DNA of 64,000 nucleotides from Alicyclobacillus fastidiosus (GTDB taxonomy: Bacteria > Bacillota > Bacilli > Alicyclobacillales > Alicyclobacillaceae), in NCBI RefSeq assembly GCF_026651875.1, contig NZ_CP104067.1:62001-126000 (forward strand). The letters are read 5' to 3'. The notes beneath the pieces are model-generated. The model ran no database searches. It was not told the DNA's origin and was given only the letters and a program-made list of their open reading frames with translations. Positions 45,452 through 55,533 of this stretch are shown in pieces; the stretch's first letter is position 1, and each line of letters begins with the position of its first letter. The position numbers were made by a program, and so were the translations under genes.

Positions 45452-45699
45452 AGTGGGCCGGATGTCGATGCTACCCCCCTACCCGTCAATGTACCCACAA
45501 TCAAGAAAACGGCTATATCCTATCAACCTGATCGATTAAATTGAAAATGCTTTAAATTGGAAATACCTAATGATTTTTCAAATGATATTACTCGGACATG
45601 CTCCTAGGACTGGATTTATCGATTATTCACTAGACCCTAAGTAATTGCTTTGCATAGTTCCGGTGCCTATGGGATCGTACAGTACTAGTTCCTTATTGT
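45452..45699. other. intergenic, no gene seen
   Basis: About 250 bp of AT-rich DNA between transposase debris and an IstB fragment. Nothing recognisable. Confidence 0.4.
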
Positions 45700-45870
45700 T
45701 CCGGACAAACTGACACGACTCAGTTTGTCCGGTTGCAAGGTTGAAGGGAGGCGTATAGACTGAACACTCATACCCCTGAAGGTTTTTTCGGAGACGCGGC
45801 TAATCTGGAATAGCCGTGCCTTTCGCAATCGTTCCTCATGCACGAGCTGACAAAACGGACTGCGGCAGAC
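45700..45870 (-). pseudogene. IstB fragment of a second IS21-type element
   Basis: The minus strand reads LVHEERLRKARLFQISRVSEKTFRG, then SIRLPSTLQPDKLSR. This parallels LEHRERQRRIRLFQRAAFPVRKTLEG and SLRLPSTLSLDELTS of the intact IstB at 880-1620. It is a short relic. Confidence 0.7.
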
Positions 45871-45911
45871 GCTGCATGGATATTGGCTCGAGTATGTCTT
45901 TCTATTTCCCA

Positions 45912-48697
45912 CTATGCGAGTTGTGTGATAACAAGGTGTGCTGAAACAGACCTTGTTCCTCCGGCGAGAGGAGTGATGGTTAGGGCCGTTGATTCGCCAG
46001 CAGGATTTCGTACAGTGAGTACTGAATTGATGACTGTCGTTTGCACAAGAGCCATTCCTACTATCTGAGAAGTACCTGTTGCTCTTCCGACCACCGTATA
46101 GTCTAGATCACCGCCATTGATAGTTAAAATCAGTTGGCCCGCTTCGGTCACACTCACCTGAAACAAGACCTGATAAGTGCCAATTGCAGACAAGTTAAAT
46201 GAACTGGGACCAGTACGGGTAATAGTAGTCCCACTGGTAGGTCCATCGTCCGGAAAACTTACGTCTGTACCGGGGGCAACTGTTGCTGCATTATTAGGAG
46301 GCATCAATGCAAAAAAATCTGCAAAGTTTAATACTCCAGTAGCCCCAGTAGCACCCGTCCAGCTCCAGTGGCTCCAGTGGCTCCAGTGGCTCCAGTGGCT
46401 CCAGTGGCTCCAGTGGCTCCAGTGGCTCCAGTGGCTCCAGTGGCTCCAGTGGCTCCAGTGGCTCCAGTGGCTCCAGTGGCTCCAGTGGCTCCAGTGGCTC
46501 CAGTGGCTCCAGTGGCTCCAGTGGCTCCAGTGGCTCCAGTGGCTCCAGTGGCTCCAGTGGCTCCAGTGGCTCCAGTGGCTCCAGTGGCTCCAGTGGCTCC
46601 AGTGGCTCCAGTGGCTCCAGTGGCTCCAGTGGCTCCAGTGGCTCCAGTGGCTCCAGTGGCTCCAGTGGCTCCAGTGGCTCCAGTGGCTCCAGTGGCTCCA
46701 GTGGCTCCAGTGGCTCCAGTGGCTCCAGTGGCTCCAGTGGCTCCAGTGGCTCCAGTGGCTCCAGTGGCTCCAGTGGCTCCAGTGGCTCCAGTGGCTCCAG
46801 TGGCTCCAGTGGCTCCAGTGGCTCCAGTGGCTCCAGTGGCTCCAGTGGCTCCAGTGGCTCCAGTGGCTCCAGTGGCTCCAGTGGCTCCAGTGGCTCCAGT
46901 GGCTCCAGTGGCTCCAGTGGCTCCAGTGGCTCCAGTGGCTCCAGTGGCTCCAGTGGCTCCAGTGGCTCCAGTGGCTCCAGTGGCTCCAGTGGCTCCAGTG
47001 GCTCCAGTGGCTCCAGTGGCTCCAGTGGCTCCAGTGGCTCCAGTGGCTCCAGTGGCTCCAGTGGCTCCAGTGGCTCCAGTGGCTCCAGTGGCTCCAGTGG
47101 CTCCAGTGGCTCCAGTGGCTCCAGTGGCTCCAGTGGCTCCAGTGGCTCCAGTGGCTCCAGTGGCTCCAGTGGCTCCAGTGGCTCCAGTGGCTCCAGTGGC
47201 TCCAGTGGCTCCAGTGGCTCCAGTGGCTCCAGTGGCTCCAGTGGCTCCAGTGGCTCCAGTGGCTCCAGTGGCTCCAGTGGCTCCAGTGGCTCCAGTGGCT
47301 CCAGTGGCTCCAGTGGCTCCAGTGGCTCCAGTGGCTCCAGTGGCTCCAGTGGCTCCAGTGGCTCCAGTGGCTCCAGTGGCTCCAGTGGCTCCAGTGGCTC
47401 CAGTGGCTCCAGTGGCTCCAGTGGCTCCAGTGGCTCCAGTGGCTCCAGTGGCTCCAGTGGCTCCAGTGGCTCCAGTGGCTCCAGTGGCTCCAGTGGCTCC
47501 AGTGGCTCCAGTGGCTCCAGTGGCTCCAGTGGCTCCAGTGGCTCCAGTGGCTCCAGTGGCTCCAGTGGCTCCAGTGGCTCCAGTGGCTCCAGTGGCTCCA
47601 GTGGCTCCAGTGGCTCCAGTGGCTCCAGTGGCTCCAGTGGCTCCAGTGGCTCCAGTGGCTCCAGTGGCTCCAGTGGCTCCAGTGGCTCCAGTGGCTCCAG
47701 TGGCTCCAGTGGCTCCAGTGGCTCCAGTGGCTCCAGTGGCTCCAGTGGCTCCAGTGGCTCCAGTGGCTCCAGTGGCTCCAGTGGCTCCAGTGGCTCCAGT
47801 GGCTCCAGTGGCTCCAGTGGCTCCAGTGGCTCCAGTGGCTCCAGTGGCTCCAGTTCCTCCGGTGGCACCCGTAGCACCCGTAGCACCCGTAGCACCCGTA
47901 GCACCTGTAGCACCTGTAGCACCTGTAGCACCTGTAGCACCTGTAGCACCTGTAGCACCTGTGGCTCCCGATTGGACTTGCTGCTTCTGTAATACCTTCA
48001 GTGTGATATCGATGACCATCTTTTCCTCAATCATCGTAAAAGTACCTTCCTCGAATGGCGGTGCTATGGTCGGAGTAGGCGGAGGAACCACTACTGTACC
48101 TGGTGTGCGACCTATCGATAAGTCAAATTCCGTGATAGTCGCGGAAATGAGTTCAACGAACGGCAATTCGTTGAAGTTCTCAGTACTGATTTGATTAAAT
48201 TCCGCCAGGTCGCCCATGGACAATACATCCTTTGCCGCGAATCCAGGTTGACCAGCCAACGGTGTAGAAGTAAAGAATTCAAATTCTGACCGAGAATTTG
48301 TACGTATGGGAGTAGGTAGGTTGAGAAAACGCCCTGTTAAATCCGTCACGCAGCTGAACGGTACGTCAATGGTGAGAGATTCAATGTTGGAACTAACAGA
48401 TGTCCCGGTGAAAGTGGTGGGCGTCGCATACTGAATATTCTTACGTACAAACCCTTTCAAAAATAGTTTGTTTGATGGAAGTGCTAGCAGAGATTCCGTT
48501 AAGTTGACCCTTTTGTCAATGGTTTTGATTTCAAGTACTGGTGCGGGGACAGTGAACGTAAAATCCGTGTTCACTTGTACCGCGACCTCAGCAAGTACGA
48601 CCGGTACCTTTGTTACGATGGGACCTACTGTGAGGCTAGGTGCCACAGCGGTGTTGTCACACATTAAATCCAATGCATTAATAGGCGAATCAGCCAA
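45912..48697 (-). pseudogene. BclA-like collagen-type spore-surface protein, frameshifted before its C-terminal domain
   Basis: Start: TTG 48697, seven bases after AAGGAGGGA. The first 230 residues are a spore-coat domain of the CsxC/DUF3794 kind ([50 protein letters not shown]). Then comes a collagen-like region of some 530 residues made of Gly-Ala-Thr triplets. Near 46357-46362 a two-base insertion shifts the frame, so the main frame ends [10 protein letters not shown] at 46328. The correct frame continues [31 protein letters not shown] and a 130-residue BclA-type trimerisation domain to 45912. The frameshift may be real, phase-variable or an assembly error within the repeat. Confidence 0.85.
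46363..47853. repeat. about 165 perfect tandem copies of a 9-bp unit
   Basis: CTCCAGTGG on the plus strand repeats without interruption for 1,491 bp, encoding Gly-Ala-Thr on the minus strand. A degenerate stretch with units like GTAGCACCC and GTAGCACCT follows to about 47960. The lack of any substitution over 165 copies points to recent expansion or gene conversion. All other long frames across this stretch are products of the 9-bp periodicity. Confidence 0.97.
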
Positions 48698-48714
48698 TAC
48701 TAATCCCTCCTTAT

Positions 48715-49107
48715 TTGACACCACACAATATGTCTTGTTCTTCGGATACTCTTGGACAAATACCGGAAGGCATATGTGGAATTTCCTCAAAACCACAGTT
48801 AAAGATCGACGTTTTGTGGAGAACATCTGCTTGGATCAAAGCAAAGACATTGCAGAATTCATTACAAGAAGAAACGATGTCGGATTATAGCCCAGCGTTG
48901 GGTGAAGTAAGCGGGCTATATTTGATTCGTGTGGATGATATGCAAAATATTTGCCGTAGAAAGACAGATGTAGCGCTAATTAGAGGCTTTGGCATCGATG
49001 ACCAAGGTCGACATGGCGAGAGGGCGATTAACATACGCCTAGGCGATATGATTGAGTATGAGATTTCATACTATGAAATGTTATTCAGGCATTTTGAGGC
49101 TCTGTAA
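48715..49107 (+). CDS. hypothetical protein, start uncertain
   Basis: Up to 130 residues. The part from the ATG at 48877 ([60 protein letters not shown]) reads as coding. The upstream part overlaps the leader of the collagen-like gene. No clear ribosome-binding site and no known family. Confidence 0.4.
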   Translation: MTPHNMSCSSDTLGQIPEGICGISSKPQLKIDVLWRTSAWIKAKTLQNSLQEETMSDYSPALGEVSGLYLIRVDDMQNICRRKTDVALIRGFGIDDQGRHGERAINIRLGDMIEYEISYYEMLFRHFEAL

Positions 49108-49628
49108 TATCCGTTTCATATCCAACATTATGGTAATTAGGGAAAATGTGATTGTCCGGACGTGGAGACAGATGTCAGTATAGCTTTGGCTACCGCTATG
49201 GGCATGTACACGAGGGGACCATAACAGTGCGCGCACGCCGGGCGCACAAAGAAAGGCATCCGCCGTTTGACGAATGCCCCAACTTAATACGACGATGTTT
49301 TTGGAATTAGAGACGATTCCTATGTTCGAACAAGAGTGTTAAGAGCCACGAATCACCTGACTTGGGTAATTGTGCTACGCTCTTTCAATCATCATAAATG
49401 GATACTCTATGTATTGATTTAGCAGTGGCGCTATTGGATACTACTGCCCGTTAATGCAGGAATGCGTCCACTCCGAGAATGCATACTTATTCGAATTTTA
49501 TATATAGCCGCATCCTATAACCCCGCATCTGCCTGACGGATTTTCGTAGCGAGTTGTTGCCGCCAGTATACAACTCTATTTTCCAGTACACGACTTTATT
49601 TTTCGGTATATAACTTTATTTTCCGTGA
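49108..49628. other. intergenic with dispersed repeat and 20-bp iterons
   Basis: No gene seen. From 49443 (ACTGCCCGTTAATGCAGGAA) it resembles the block at 42293-42468. It ends in three 20-bp tandem repeats at 49565-49624. Confidence 0.5.
49565..49624 (+). repeat. three tandem 20-bp repeats, transposon-end-like
   Basis: Units AGTATACAACTCTATTTTCC, AGTACACGACTTTATTTTTC and GGTATATAACTTTATTTTCC follow each other exactly, then GTGATCA. Multiple transposase-binding repeats of this kind sit at the ends of IS21- and Tn7-like elements. A partial version is at 42424-42461. Confidence 0.65.
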
Positions 49629-51761
49629 TCACGTAGAGATAACGGATTCCTGTGAAAGACTCAGAGAAGAATTAAACAACTTGATTACCTCTATTTCATC
49701 TTGCGTTAATCTTTCATCTTTAGAAATTGTATTCAACCTCGTGATAATAAGTTCCAAACTTATGTAATGATTTATTGCTTTTAAATCAATACTCTTACTC
49801 ATATGTACATTGACACTACCGAGCGTTTGGGAGCTCACTGGAGTAATGAAATGCATGAGGAATGAGAGCAAATTTCTGTCATCCTCTATCCATCCTAAAA
49901 CCCAATTTATCGGTTCGTTAATGTCCGATATTTTCTCCCACCGATTCAAGATGTATGGTAGCCGCCTCTGACAAATTAATGTTCCTGATTGGGCCAATTC
50001 ATCGATTTTGCGAGAAACAATACCCCTTAAGCCCATAGTGTTGAGGAACCAGTTTAGTTCTTTTTGTTCCTCTTCAACTATGCGGTCGATTATTGAAAAC
50101 ATTACGTACAATGAAGTAGTTAATCCGAATCCTTCGTATAACAATTTCTCTCTGTCACCCTCAAACTCTTTGATTAAACGCCATATCAATCGAGGTACAA
50201 GGTATTCGCTCGTAATTACAGCGAACCCAGCTTGTTGGTTATCACGGGTTATGAACTCGTTACTTAGATTAAGCAGAATCTTTATGATCATAGGCAACTT
50301 TTGTTGAGGTATATCGCTAACGTAGTCTTCAAATTTAATGAGAACCTTTCGGATACGCGGTGTTCGATCAGGCATGACACCTTCCGACATTTTGAGCAGC
50401 GCTTGTTCGAATTCAATCGAATCCGTGAAAGCCAATAGGGTACGTATTTCCTCATTACTAATTTGATTAGTTGGTACACCAAATTTGAAGTAAATCGGAT
50501 AATGTTCCATAGAACAAATACGGAGGTCCTTTCTCCATTGAACCTCATCTTGGTCCGAATACACATAGTTGGACCAAACGGAACGTAACCTTGGAAAAAC
50601 AAGCTCCATAACACTTCTGAGGATTTCCTTTTTGTCCTCTTCGAATTTTTTTAACCATTCTTCGTGAAATACCTGCGCACTTTGTTTATTGTGACCTTCC
50701 TCTATTCCAGTGAATCTGTTCGGATTATTTCGAAGGACTTCATACAGAGAAGGGTATAGAAGTCGAATCACTTCGATGAATATAAAATCAACTAGATCAA
50801 CTTCATTCATTATTGGAGGGTAGTTCACACGGAGAGCATTCATTATCCGTGAGATGTCTCTAGGTTTGGTTATGAGATTTCGAATCCCTTGGTGATAAAT
50901 ATCATTCCACCGTTCGTTGGAGAAATTTACACTTGGCATCCGGCTCAGAAAGGCTTGAAGGGAGCTAATAAACATATTGCTTAAATCGTCGGACATTAGG
51001 ACCGGCAAATCAATGGGGACCTGTATAATTTTCTCCAGATACGTGTGCCCATCTATATTCAAACGGTGCCCGATAGCTTTGCTCGCTTCTTCCTTATCGA
51101 ATGCTAACAAATACATTACATTTGGAAAGTCAGCGATCGCCTTAATAAGACGAATCACTTCGATAACTTCATCCGAGGTTAACCGATCTAAGTCGTCCAT
51201 TACGATTAAAAATTTCTTATTATATCTCTGTATAGCGTTTTTAATTTGGCTCTTCAATGTTGGTACGTCATTACGGAACTGTGACAAAGTCCAATTCAAA
51301 ACACTAGCTATTCGTCCATACCAACTGGGAAGTTTTATTGAGGTTATAAGATTACAAAGTACTTTTAAGTCTTCTATTAGTCTCCACGGACAGTCCGTTT
51401 CCTTAGAAAGTTCATCGCTAAAGGTGTCAAAGAAGCCTCTAATTAAGCTGTCCTTATCGGAAAACCACCAAGGATTAAATTCTATGATTATAGGCGCGGT
51501 TTCGGCAGCTTTTACGTTAGTCTTAATGAATTCCAAAAATGTAGATTTTCCAGTTCCCCATTTTCCATTCACAGCAAATACAATACCCTCACCAGGTGCA
51601 TTTGAAACAATCGATTCTGCAACATGTTTAGCGTACGTAGCGTAATCGAGTTTGTCTAATTCTGGGTTCTTGATTGAAGTGTCTGCACTAAATACATCTA
51701 ATAACAAATGCTCCATCGTCGTATGTTCAATCCTCTTTCTTTTTTGGATGTCTGAGTGCAT
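49629..51761 (-). CDS. KAP-family P-loop NTPase
   Basis: 710 residues. Walker A VNGKWGTGKSTFLEFI, then IIIEFNPWWFSDKDSLIRGFF (the FNPW motif typical of KAP ATPases), Walker B FLIVMDDLDRLTSDEV, and LLAFDKEEASKAI. The long C-terminal region is helical. KAP NTPases are often found with phage-defence or mobile genes; function here unknown. The start may be at 51761 or at the ATG at 51716 (MEHLLLDVFSADTSI), and neither has an ideal site. The stop codon lies at the edge of the iteron repeat, so the C-terminus could be truncated. The resolvase gene lies 21 bases upstream on the same strand. Confidence 0.85.
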   Translation of the reverse strand: MHSDIQKRKRIEHTTMEHLLLDVFSADTSIKNPELDKLDYATYAKHVAESIVSNAPGEGIVFAVNGKWGTGKSTFLEFIKTNVKAAETAPIIIEFNPWWFSDKDSLIRGFFDTFSDELSKETDCPWRLIEDLKVLCNLITSIKLPSWYGRIASVLNWTLSQFRNDVPTLKSQIKNAIQRYNKKFLIVMDDLDRLTSDEVIEVIRLIKAIADFPNVMYLLAFDKEEASKAIGHRLNIDGHTYLEKIIQVPIDLPVLMSDDLSNMFISSLQAFLSRMPSVNFSNERWNDIYHQGIRNLITKPRDISRIMNALRVNYPPIMNEVDLVDFIFIEVIRLLYPSLYEVLRNNPNRFTGIEEGHNKQSAQVFHEEWLKKFEEDKKEILRSVMELVFPRLRSVWSNYVYSDQDEVQWRKDLRICSMEHYPIYFKFGVPTNQISNEEIRTLLAFTDSIEFEQALLKMSEGVMPDRTPRIRKVLIKFEDYVSDIPQQKLPMIIKILLNLSNEFITRDNQQAGFAVITSEYLVPRLIWRLIKEFEGDREKLLYEGFGLTTSLYVMFSIIDRIVEEEQKELNWFLNTMGLRGIVSRKIDELAQSGTLICQRRLPYILNRWEKISDINEPINWVLGWIEDDRNLLSFLMHFITPVSSQTLGSVNVHMSKSIDLKAINHYISLELIITRLNTISKDERLTQDEIEVIKLFNSSLSLSQESVIST

Positions 51762-51782
51762 CCCTTGTCGTACATTTTTATT

Positions 51783-52340
51783 TCACAGCTTACTGGATTT
51801 AATGTATCTATATAAAGTTGGTCTTGATACGTTAAGCATCTTACATACATCATCAATCGAATTTTTGGGGTCATCGAGAAGTGTTTTAGCCATTAGGATT
51901 TTTTTATCATCCATAACTCGTGGTCGTCCACCGAGTCTTCCCCTTGACCGTGCAGCTGTTAAACCAGCATTAGTACGTTCACGAATAATCTCACGTTCAA
52001 ACTCGGCCAACGCCCCGAATACGTGAAATATCAGTTTTCCTCCAGGTGTAGTTGTATCAATGCTTTCTTGAACGCTTCTAAATCCAATACCTCGACTGTG
52101 TAATTGAGTTACAATTTCAATTAGGTGCTTTAATGAACGCCCTAACCGGTCCAGTTTCCAAACAACCAGTGTATCTCCCTCACGAAGGTATTTCAGTGCT
52201 TCCTCCAAACCTTTTCTTTCGGATTTAGCACCACTGGCAACATCCTGATAAATACGTTCACAACCGACTTGCTTAAGTGCATCGCGTTGTAAATCCAAGT
52301 GCTGGTCTTGAGTGGAGACACGAGCGTAACCTATCAACAT
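51783..52340 (-). CDS. serine resolvase/DNA invertase
   Basis: 185 residues. LIGYARVSTQDQHLDLQRDAL contains the nucleophile Ser; VVWKLDRLGRSLKHLIE, GKLIFHVFGALAEFEREIIRERT and the C-terminal helix-turn-helix DDVCKMLNVSRPTLYRYIK complete the Hin/Tn3-resolvase pattern. I start at the ATG at 52340 before LIGYARV. Located 21 bases before the KAP NTPase gene; the two may travel together. Confidence 0.92.
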   Translation of the reverse strand: MLIGYARVSTQDQHLDLQRDALKQVGCERIYQDVASGAKSERKGLEEALKYLREGDTLVVWKLDRLGRSLKHLIEIVTQLHSRGIGFRSVQESIDTTTPGGKLIFHVFGALAEFEREIIRERTNAGLTAARSRGRLGGRPRVMDDKKILMAKTLLDDPKNSIDDVCKMLNVSRPTLYRYIKSSKL

Positions 52341-52660
52341 AATTATCATCCATTCTACTGGAATCACTTAGCATATCATCTCATAACTCAAGATATTTAG
52401 AAGTAATGGAATTTTGATTTTGATATGAGTTTTTTTCGTGATTTATCCTAATCCTACAGCATTGTTGAAGATGAGGAAGGTTGTATCATAAACGAAGACT
52501 TTCTGAACGGGTGATAGTACGAATTCATGGAGGTTATTTAAGAGGAAGAGTTTAAGGTCAGAGGGTGTGTTGGATTGGTGCCAAACTAAACGTATAATTT
52601 CCTCGAAATGATACGATACCGAGAGTAATGTACGGGAATTAGGATTTGTAAGGTTTTCAT
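52341..52660. other. intergenic, no gene seen
   Basis: About 320 bp between the resolvase and the IS4-type element. A short frame on the minus strand (52443-52745) runs into the IS and has no family features. Confidence 0.4.
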
Positions 52661-52665
52661 TTTGT

Positions 52666-54320
52666 ACATGACCTATGCAGTTGTCCCCAACAATTGGTTG
52701 GTTGAAAAGGGACAGAACCACCCGATTTCTAGATTGGGTGGCCAAAGTCTACGAATCAGTCTTGCAAAATCCTTTGCGACTGTGTCAAGATCGAGTGTAA
52801 TCGAGTCTGGTTTATTTCTACTATGGACTCGACGTGTGTGGCAGCGGATGCAAATTAGATTGCGGATCACTTGGCCGTGGGTGCAATCCTCTTTGCCCGC
52901 TGTTTTTCGTTGTGCCCAAAGCAGATACCGAATGAGAGTTTCCGCCGTGAATAGCAGCGTCAGGTGTGCATGAATGTGGTTCTCGTTTTGTGAATGGCAG
53001 TTCAACATACCCAACTCTTGCTTGGCTGTACGAAACAGGATTTCAATATTCCAGCGGCGTAGCCATGCCCCAAGCACTTCCTGTGGAACGTCGTGACGAT
53101 TACTCATCAGCAGATATGCACCCTTGTAGTCGGCCGCGGGTTCGTGGTCTGATTCGTCGGTTGTGTCGATCCTGCTTCGCTCGGTATCCTTAGACTCCTC
53201 CTTAACCCGCCAGCCAACCACTGCAGCAATGGGTGTGTACTTCATTTTTATGATCATTTGTCCTTTACGATTGCGTTTTTCTGCCGGCATCTGTATGTAG
53301 ATATCCTGACAGACTACAGAAGCAACTTTCGCCTTGGGTTGCATCTTCAAGCGCGGATAGACTTCACGAATCAAATCTATGGGCTGTATGGGAACAAATC
53401 GTTCACGCCCGGTGCCCGGTTCAATGAGTCGACGGAACAGCTTCGTATTGCGTTTCGCCTTCGTGATCCAATCGAAATTGGCAGACTCGCACTGACGCAA
53501 GAATGGTTTGCTGAAGTACCAACGGTCCATAACAACCCACAATCGACACGATACTTGTTTGCGAACATCCTGAAGCATGCGCCATGCCAAGTCTAGTTTT
53601 GAAGACTCTTTAGCTGTCTCCGATTCTGGTTTCTTCCAGATGGAATAGGACCATGGGTACTCAACACCGTTTCGGCGAACAGCGTGTAATGCGACGATGT
53701 TCATGGCCCATGTGTAGGTTTTGCTGGAACTGTCGTAAAGCCAATAGAGAAAGGGGATTTTCTTCGCATATGGGTGTGGTGCATGCGTGTCGTCCAAGGC
53801 CAGAACATCGCCATTTGTTAGTGCAGTGTCTGTGTCATCCTGAAGCCTTTCAGTACGCTTATTGTTGAATACATCCCAACCGGAAAACCCGGTCAGAAAC
53901 CGACTGAGTGCGGATTGCGATATCTTCTTCGCGCCGAGTGTCTGTTGCAGTAGACCGTCTTGGTTATAAAACGACGACAATGCATTCACCGAGGGAGAAC
54001 GGTTAATTAATCCGACCACGTAAAGGAAAGCAAGGACCCAGGTCGCCACACCGCGAACTTTGAAAATGCCGGATTGAGATAGTAGCAGAGAGAGGTCAAA
54101 ACGCTCCCACAGGGTACAAAGCAACGGTATCCCACCGACCTGACTGAACGACGATAAAACTTTGAACTTTGGTTTGCATAAATTCGCCACGCACAACACC
54201 CGAATCACTAAGAGGTAGGTAACCAGTACCTTCTCGGCGATTATTGCGGTGTTTTTGATTTGTCAAGTCTTTTCTTGTTTTCGAAATTCCTAATTCATAC
54301 AACAACTGCATAGGTCATGT
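52666..54320 (-). mobile_element. IS4-type insertion sequence, 1,655 bp
   Basis: Inverted ends ACATGACCTATGCAGTTGT at 52666-52684 and 54302-54320. TTTGT is duplicated at 52661-52665 and 54321-54325. A single intact transposase gene fills it; the stop codon of that gene lies inside the left repeat. The element looks complete. Confidence 0.88.
52673..54208 (-). CDS. IS4-family transposase
   Basis: 511 residues. DDE residues appear in LALDDTHAPHPYAKKIPF and WVVMDRWYFSKPFL, with the IS4 signature YxxR-E-K in LRRWNIEILFRTAKQELG. It has no disruption. The upstream 110 bp to the right end carry its promoter. Probably active. Confidence 0.92.
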   Translation of the reverse strand: MIRVLCVANLCKPKFKVLSSFSQVGGIPLLCTLWERFDLSLLLSQSGIFKVRGVATWVLAFLYVVGLINRSPSVNALSSFYNQDGLLQQTLGAKKISQSALSRFLTGFSGWDVFNNKRTERLQDDTDTALTNGDVLALDDTHAPHPYAKKIPFLYWLYDSSSKTYTWAMNIVALHAVRRNGVEYPWSYSIWKKPESETAKESSKLDLAWRMLQDVRKQVSCRLWVVMDRWYFSKPFLRQCESANFDWITKAKRNTKLFRRLIEPGTGRERFVPIQPIDLIREVYPRLKMQPKAKVASVVCQDIYIQMPAEKRNRKGQMIIKMKYTPIAAVVGWRVKEESKDTERSRIDTTDESDHEPAADYKGAYLLMSNRHDVPQEVLGAWLRRWNIEILFRTAKQELGMLNCHSQNENHIHAHLTLLFTAETLIRYLLWAQRKTAGKEDCTHGQVIRNLICIRCHTRRVHSRNKPDSITLDLDTVAKDFARLIRRLWPPNLEIGWFCPFSTNQLLGTTA

Positions 54321-54417
54321 TTTGTATATCTGTTTTGTAAAATGTGGATTAAGAATACATCCGACCAGTCTCGTACATAATGTCTCATATAAAGTACTTT
54401 CTTAGGAGAAACCAACT

Positions 54418-55458
54418 ATGAACTATGAACATCCAATCATTCATCTGTATGAGAACATCCTTTGTCATCGAATAGATGGGTTTTCTCCATATTTTTTTGC
54501 CGGTGATGAAGGCAAACGTAACGCGAGGATTATCACGCGATATGTACTACAGGAGAAAGAGCATTGGAACCATGAGGATATTTGCTGTGGCATTTGTCGC
54601 GAGCTTCTTGCAGAATACCGACTAGCCGGTATGTTAAAAACCTATTTTCAGAACTCTATATTTAAAGTGGTTGAAAACGCTTATCCGGGGGAGTTTCAGC
54701 CCTGGGAATTGATTAAGGCAAGGAAACATGTATTTGTAGGCGAAACGGGAAGAGATATGGCGCGGAAAGCAGTCAGATGGATGGTTGTGGACAAATTAAA
54801 TTATACGTTAAAGGACTTACATAAAATTACTATCAAGACATTTATCGACTACAAATTGGGCAGCGTGGTTAACAAAATATACCGCGGCTCCCCCTGGGCG
54901 GCGATTCAAGATGCGGGATTCGGTCCATTCCACCCATGGGAAATTCATCAGGTTCCCAACGGATATTGGAAGGGCGAGAATGGGCGAATACATGCCATTA
55001 CAGCAACCAAATGGTTGATCGAGGAGAAACTAAGGATCCCCGTCGAAGCGATCCCATCGAGCGTTCGATCTTTGCACTTCAAACAAAATGGAATTGAAAC
55101 GATGCTGAAAGACGTTTTTTCCGGTTCCCCATATCAAGCCATAGAAGCGGCTTATCCTGGAATATTTAAATGCTGGCAATTCCCTTCTGTGGGAAACGGG
55201 TATTGGGGTGGTTCAGAAGGACTTACTCACGCGAGAGAGGCCATGGAATGGCTATTATTCGAGAAATTAAATCTGGAATTTCATGAAATCCCATATCGAG
55301 TATCCCGACAAACTTTTAGACATTACGGGTTGGATAACATGCTCAAGCAACTATTTCATGGCTCGGTCTCCAAAGCGCTGAACCTCATTTATCCTGGGCA
55401 GTTTACAACAGAAATCCTCCAAGGTGCAAAAAGAGCTACTCTCGATAAAGTGAATTAA
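54418..55458 (+). CDS. DUF4046-like repeat protein, unknown
   Basis: 346 residues built of three to four repeats of about 80 residues. Each has the pattern G-YW-x-G-E-x-G-x-x-HA, then AxxWLIEEKL, EIP, a basic helix, ML..F.GSPYQAIEAAYPG.F.PWEF. Examples start at residues 155, 205 and 258. AGGAGA lies ahead of the ATG. A related but broken copy lies at 56690-57445. I recall this repeat type as DUF4046; its function is unknown. Its position next to germination genes may be by chance. Confidence 0.65.
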   Translation: MNYEHPIIHLYENILCHRIDGFSPYFFAGDEGKRNARIITRYVLQEKEHWNHEDICCGICRELLAEYRLAGMLKTYFQNSIFKVVENAYPGEFQPWELIKARKHVFVGETGRDMARKAVRWMVVDKLNYTLKDLHKITIKTFIDYKLGSVVNKIYRGSPWAAIQDAGFGPFHPWEIHQVPNGYWKGENGRIHAITATKWLIEEKLRIPVEAIPSSVRSLHFKQNGIETMLKDVFSGSPYQAIEAAYPGIFKCWQFPSVGNGYWGGSEGLTHAREAMEWLLFEKLNLEFHEIPYRVSRQTFRHYGLDNMLKQLFHGSVSKALNLIYPGQFTTEILQGAKRATLDKVN

Positions 55459-55533
55459 AAATAGTACTAGATACAAGGGCAAATATTGCACCATTAGACA
55501 GATCTGTGATGTCCATGAGAAGGGGTAGTCGGC

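Noticed and set aside
46177-48194. Very long plus- and minus-strand reading frames with repeats such as Trp-Leu-Gln, Val-Ala-Pro and Leu-Glu-Pro
   Set aside because: They are other frames of the 9-bp array, which has no stop codon in any frame. Only the Gly-Ala-Thr frame has a ribosome-binding site, an N-terminal domain and a family.
52443-52745. 100-residue minus-strand protein between resolvase and IS
   Set aside because: It begins inside the IS4-type element and has no ribosome-binding site or family resemblance.
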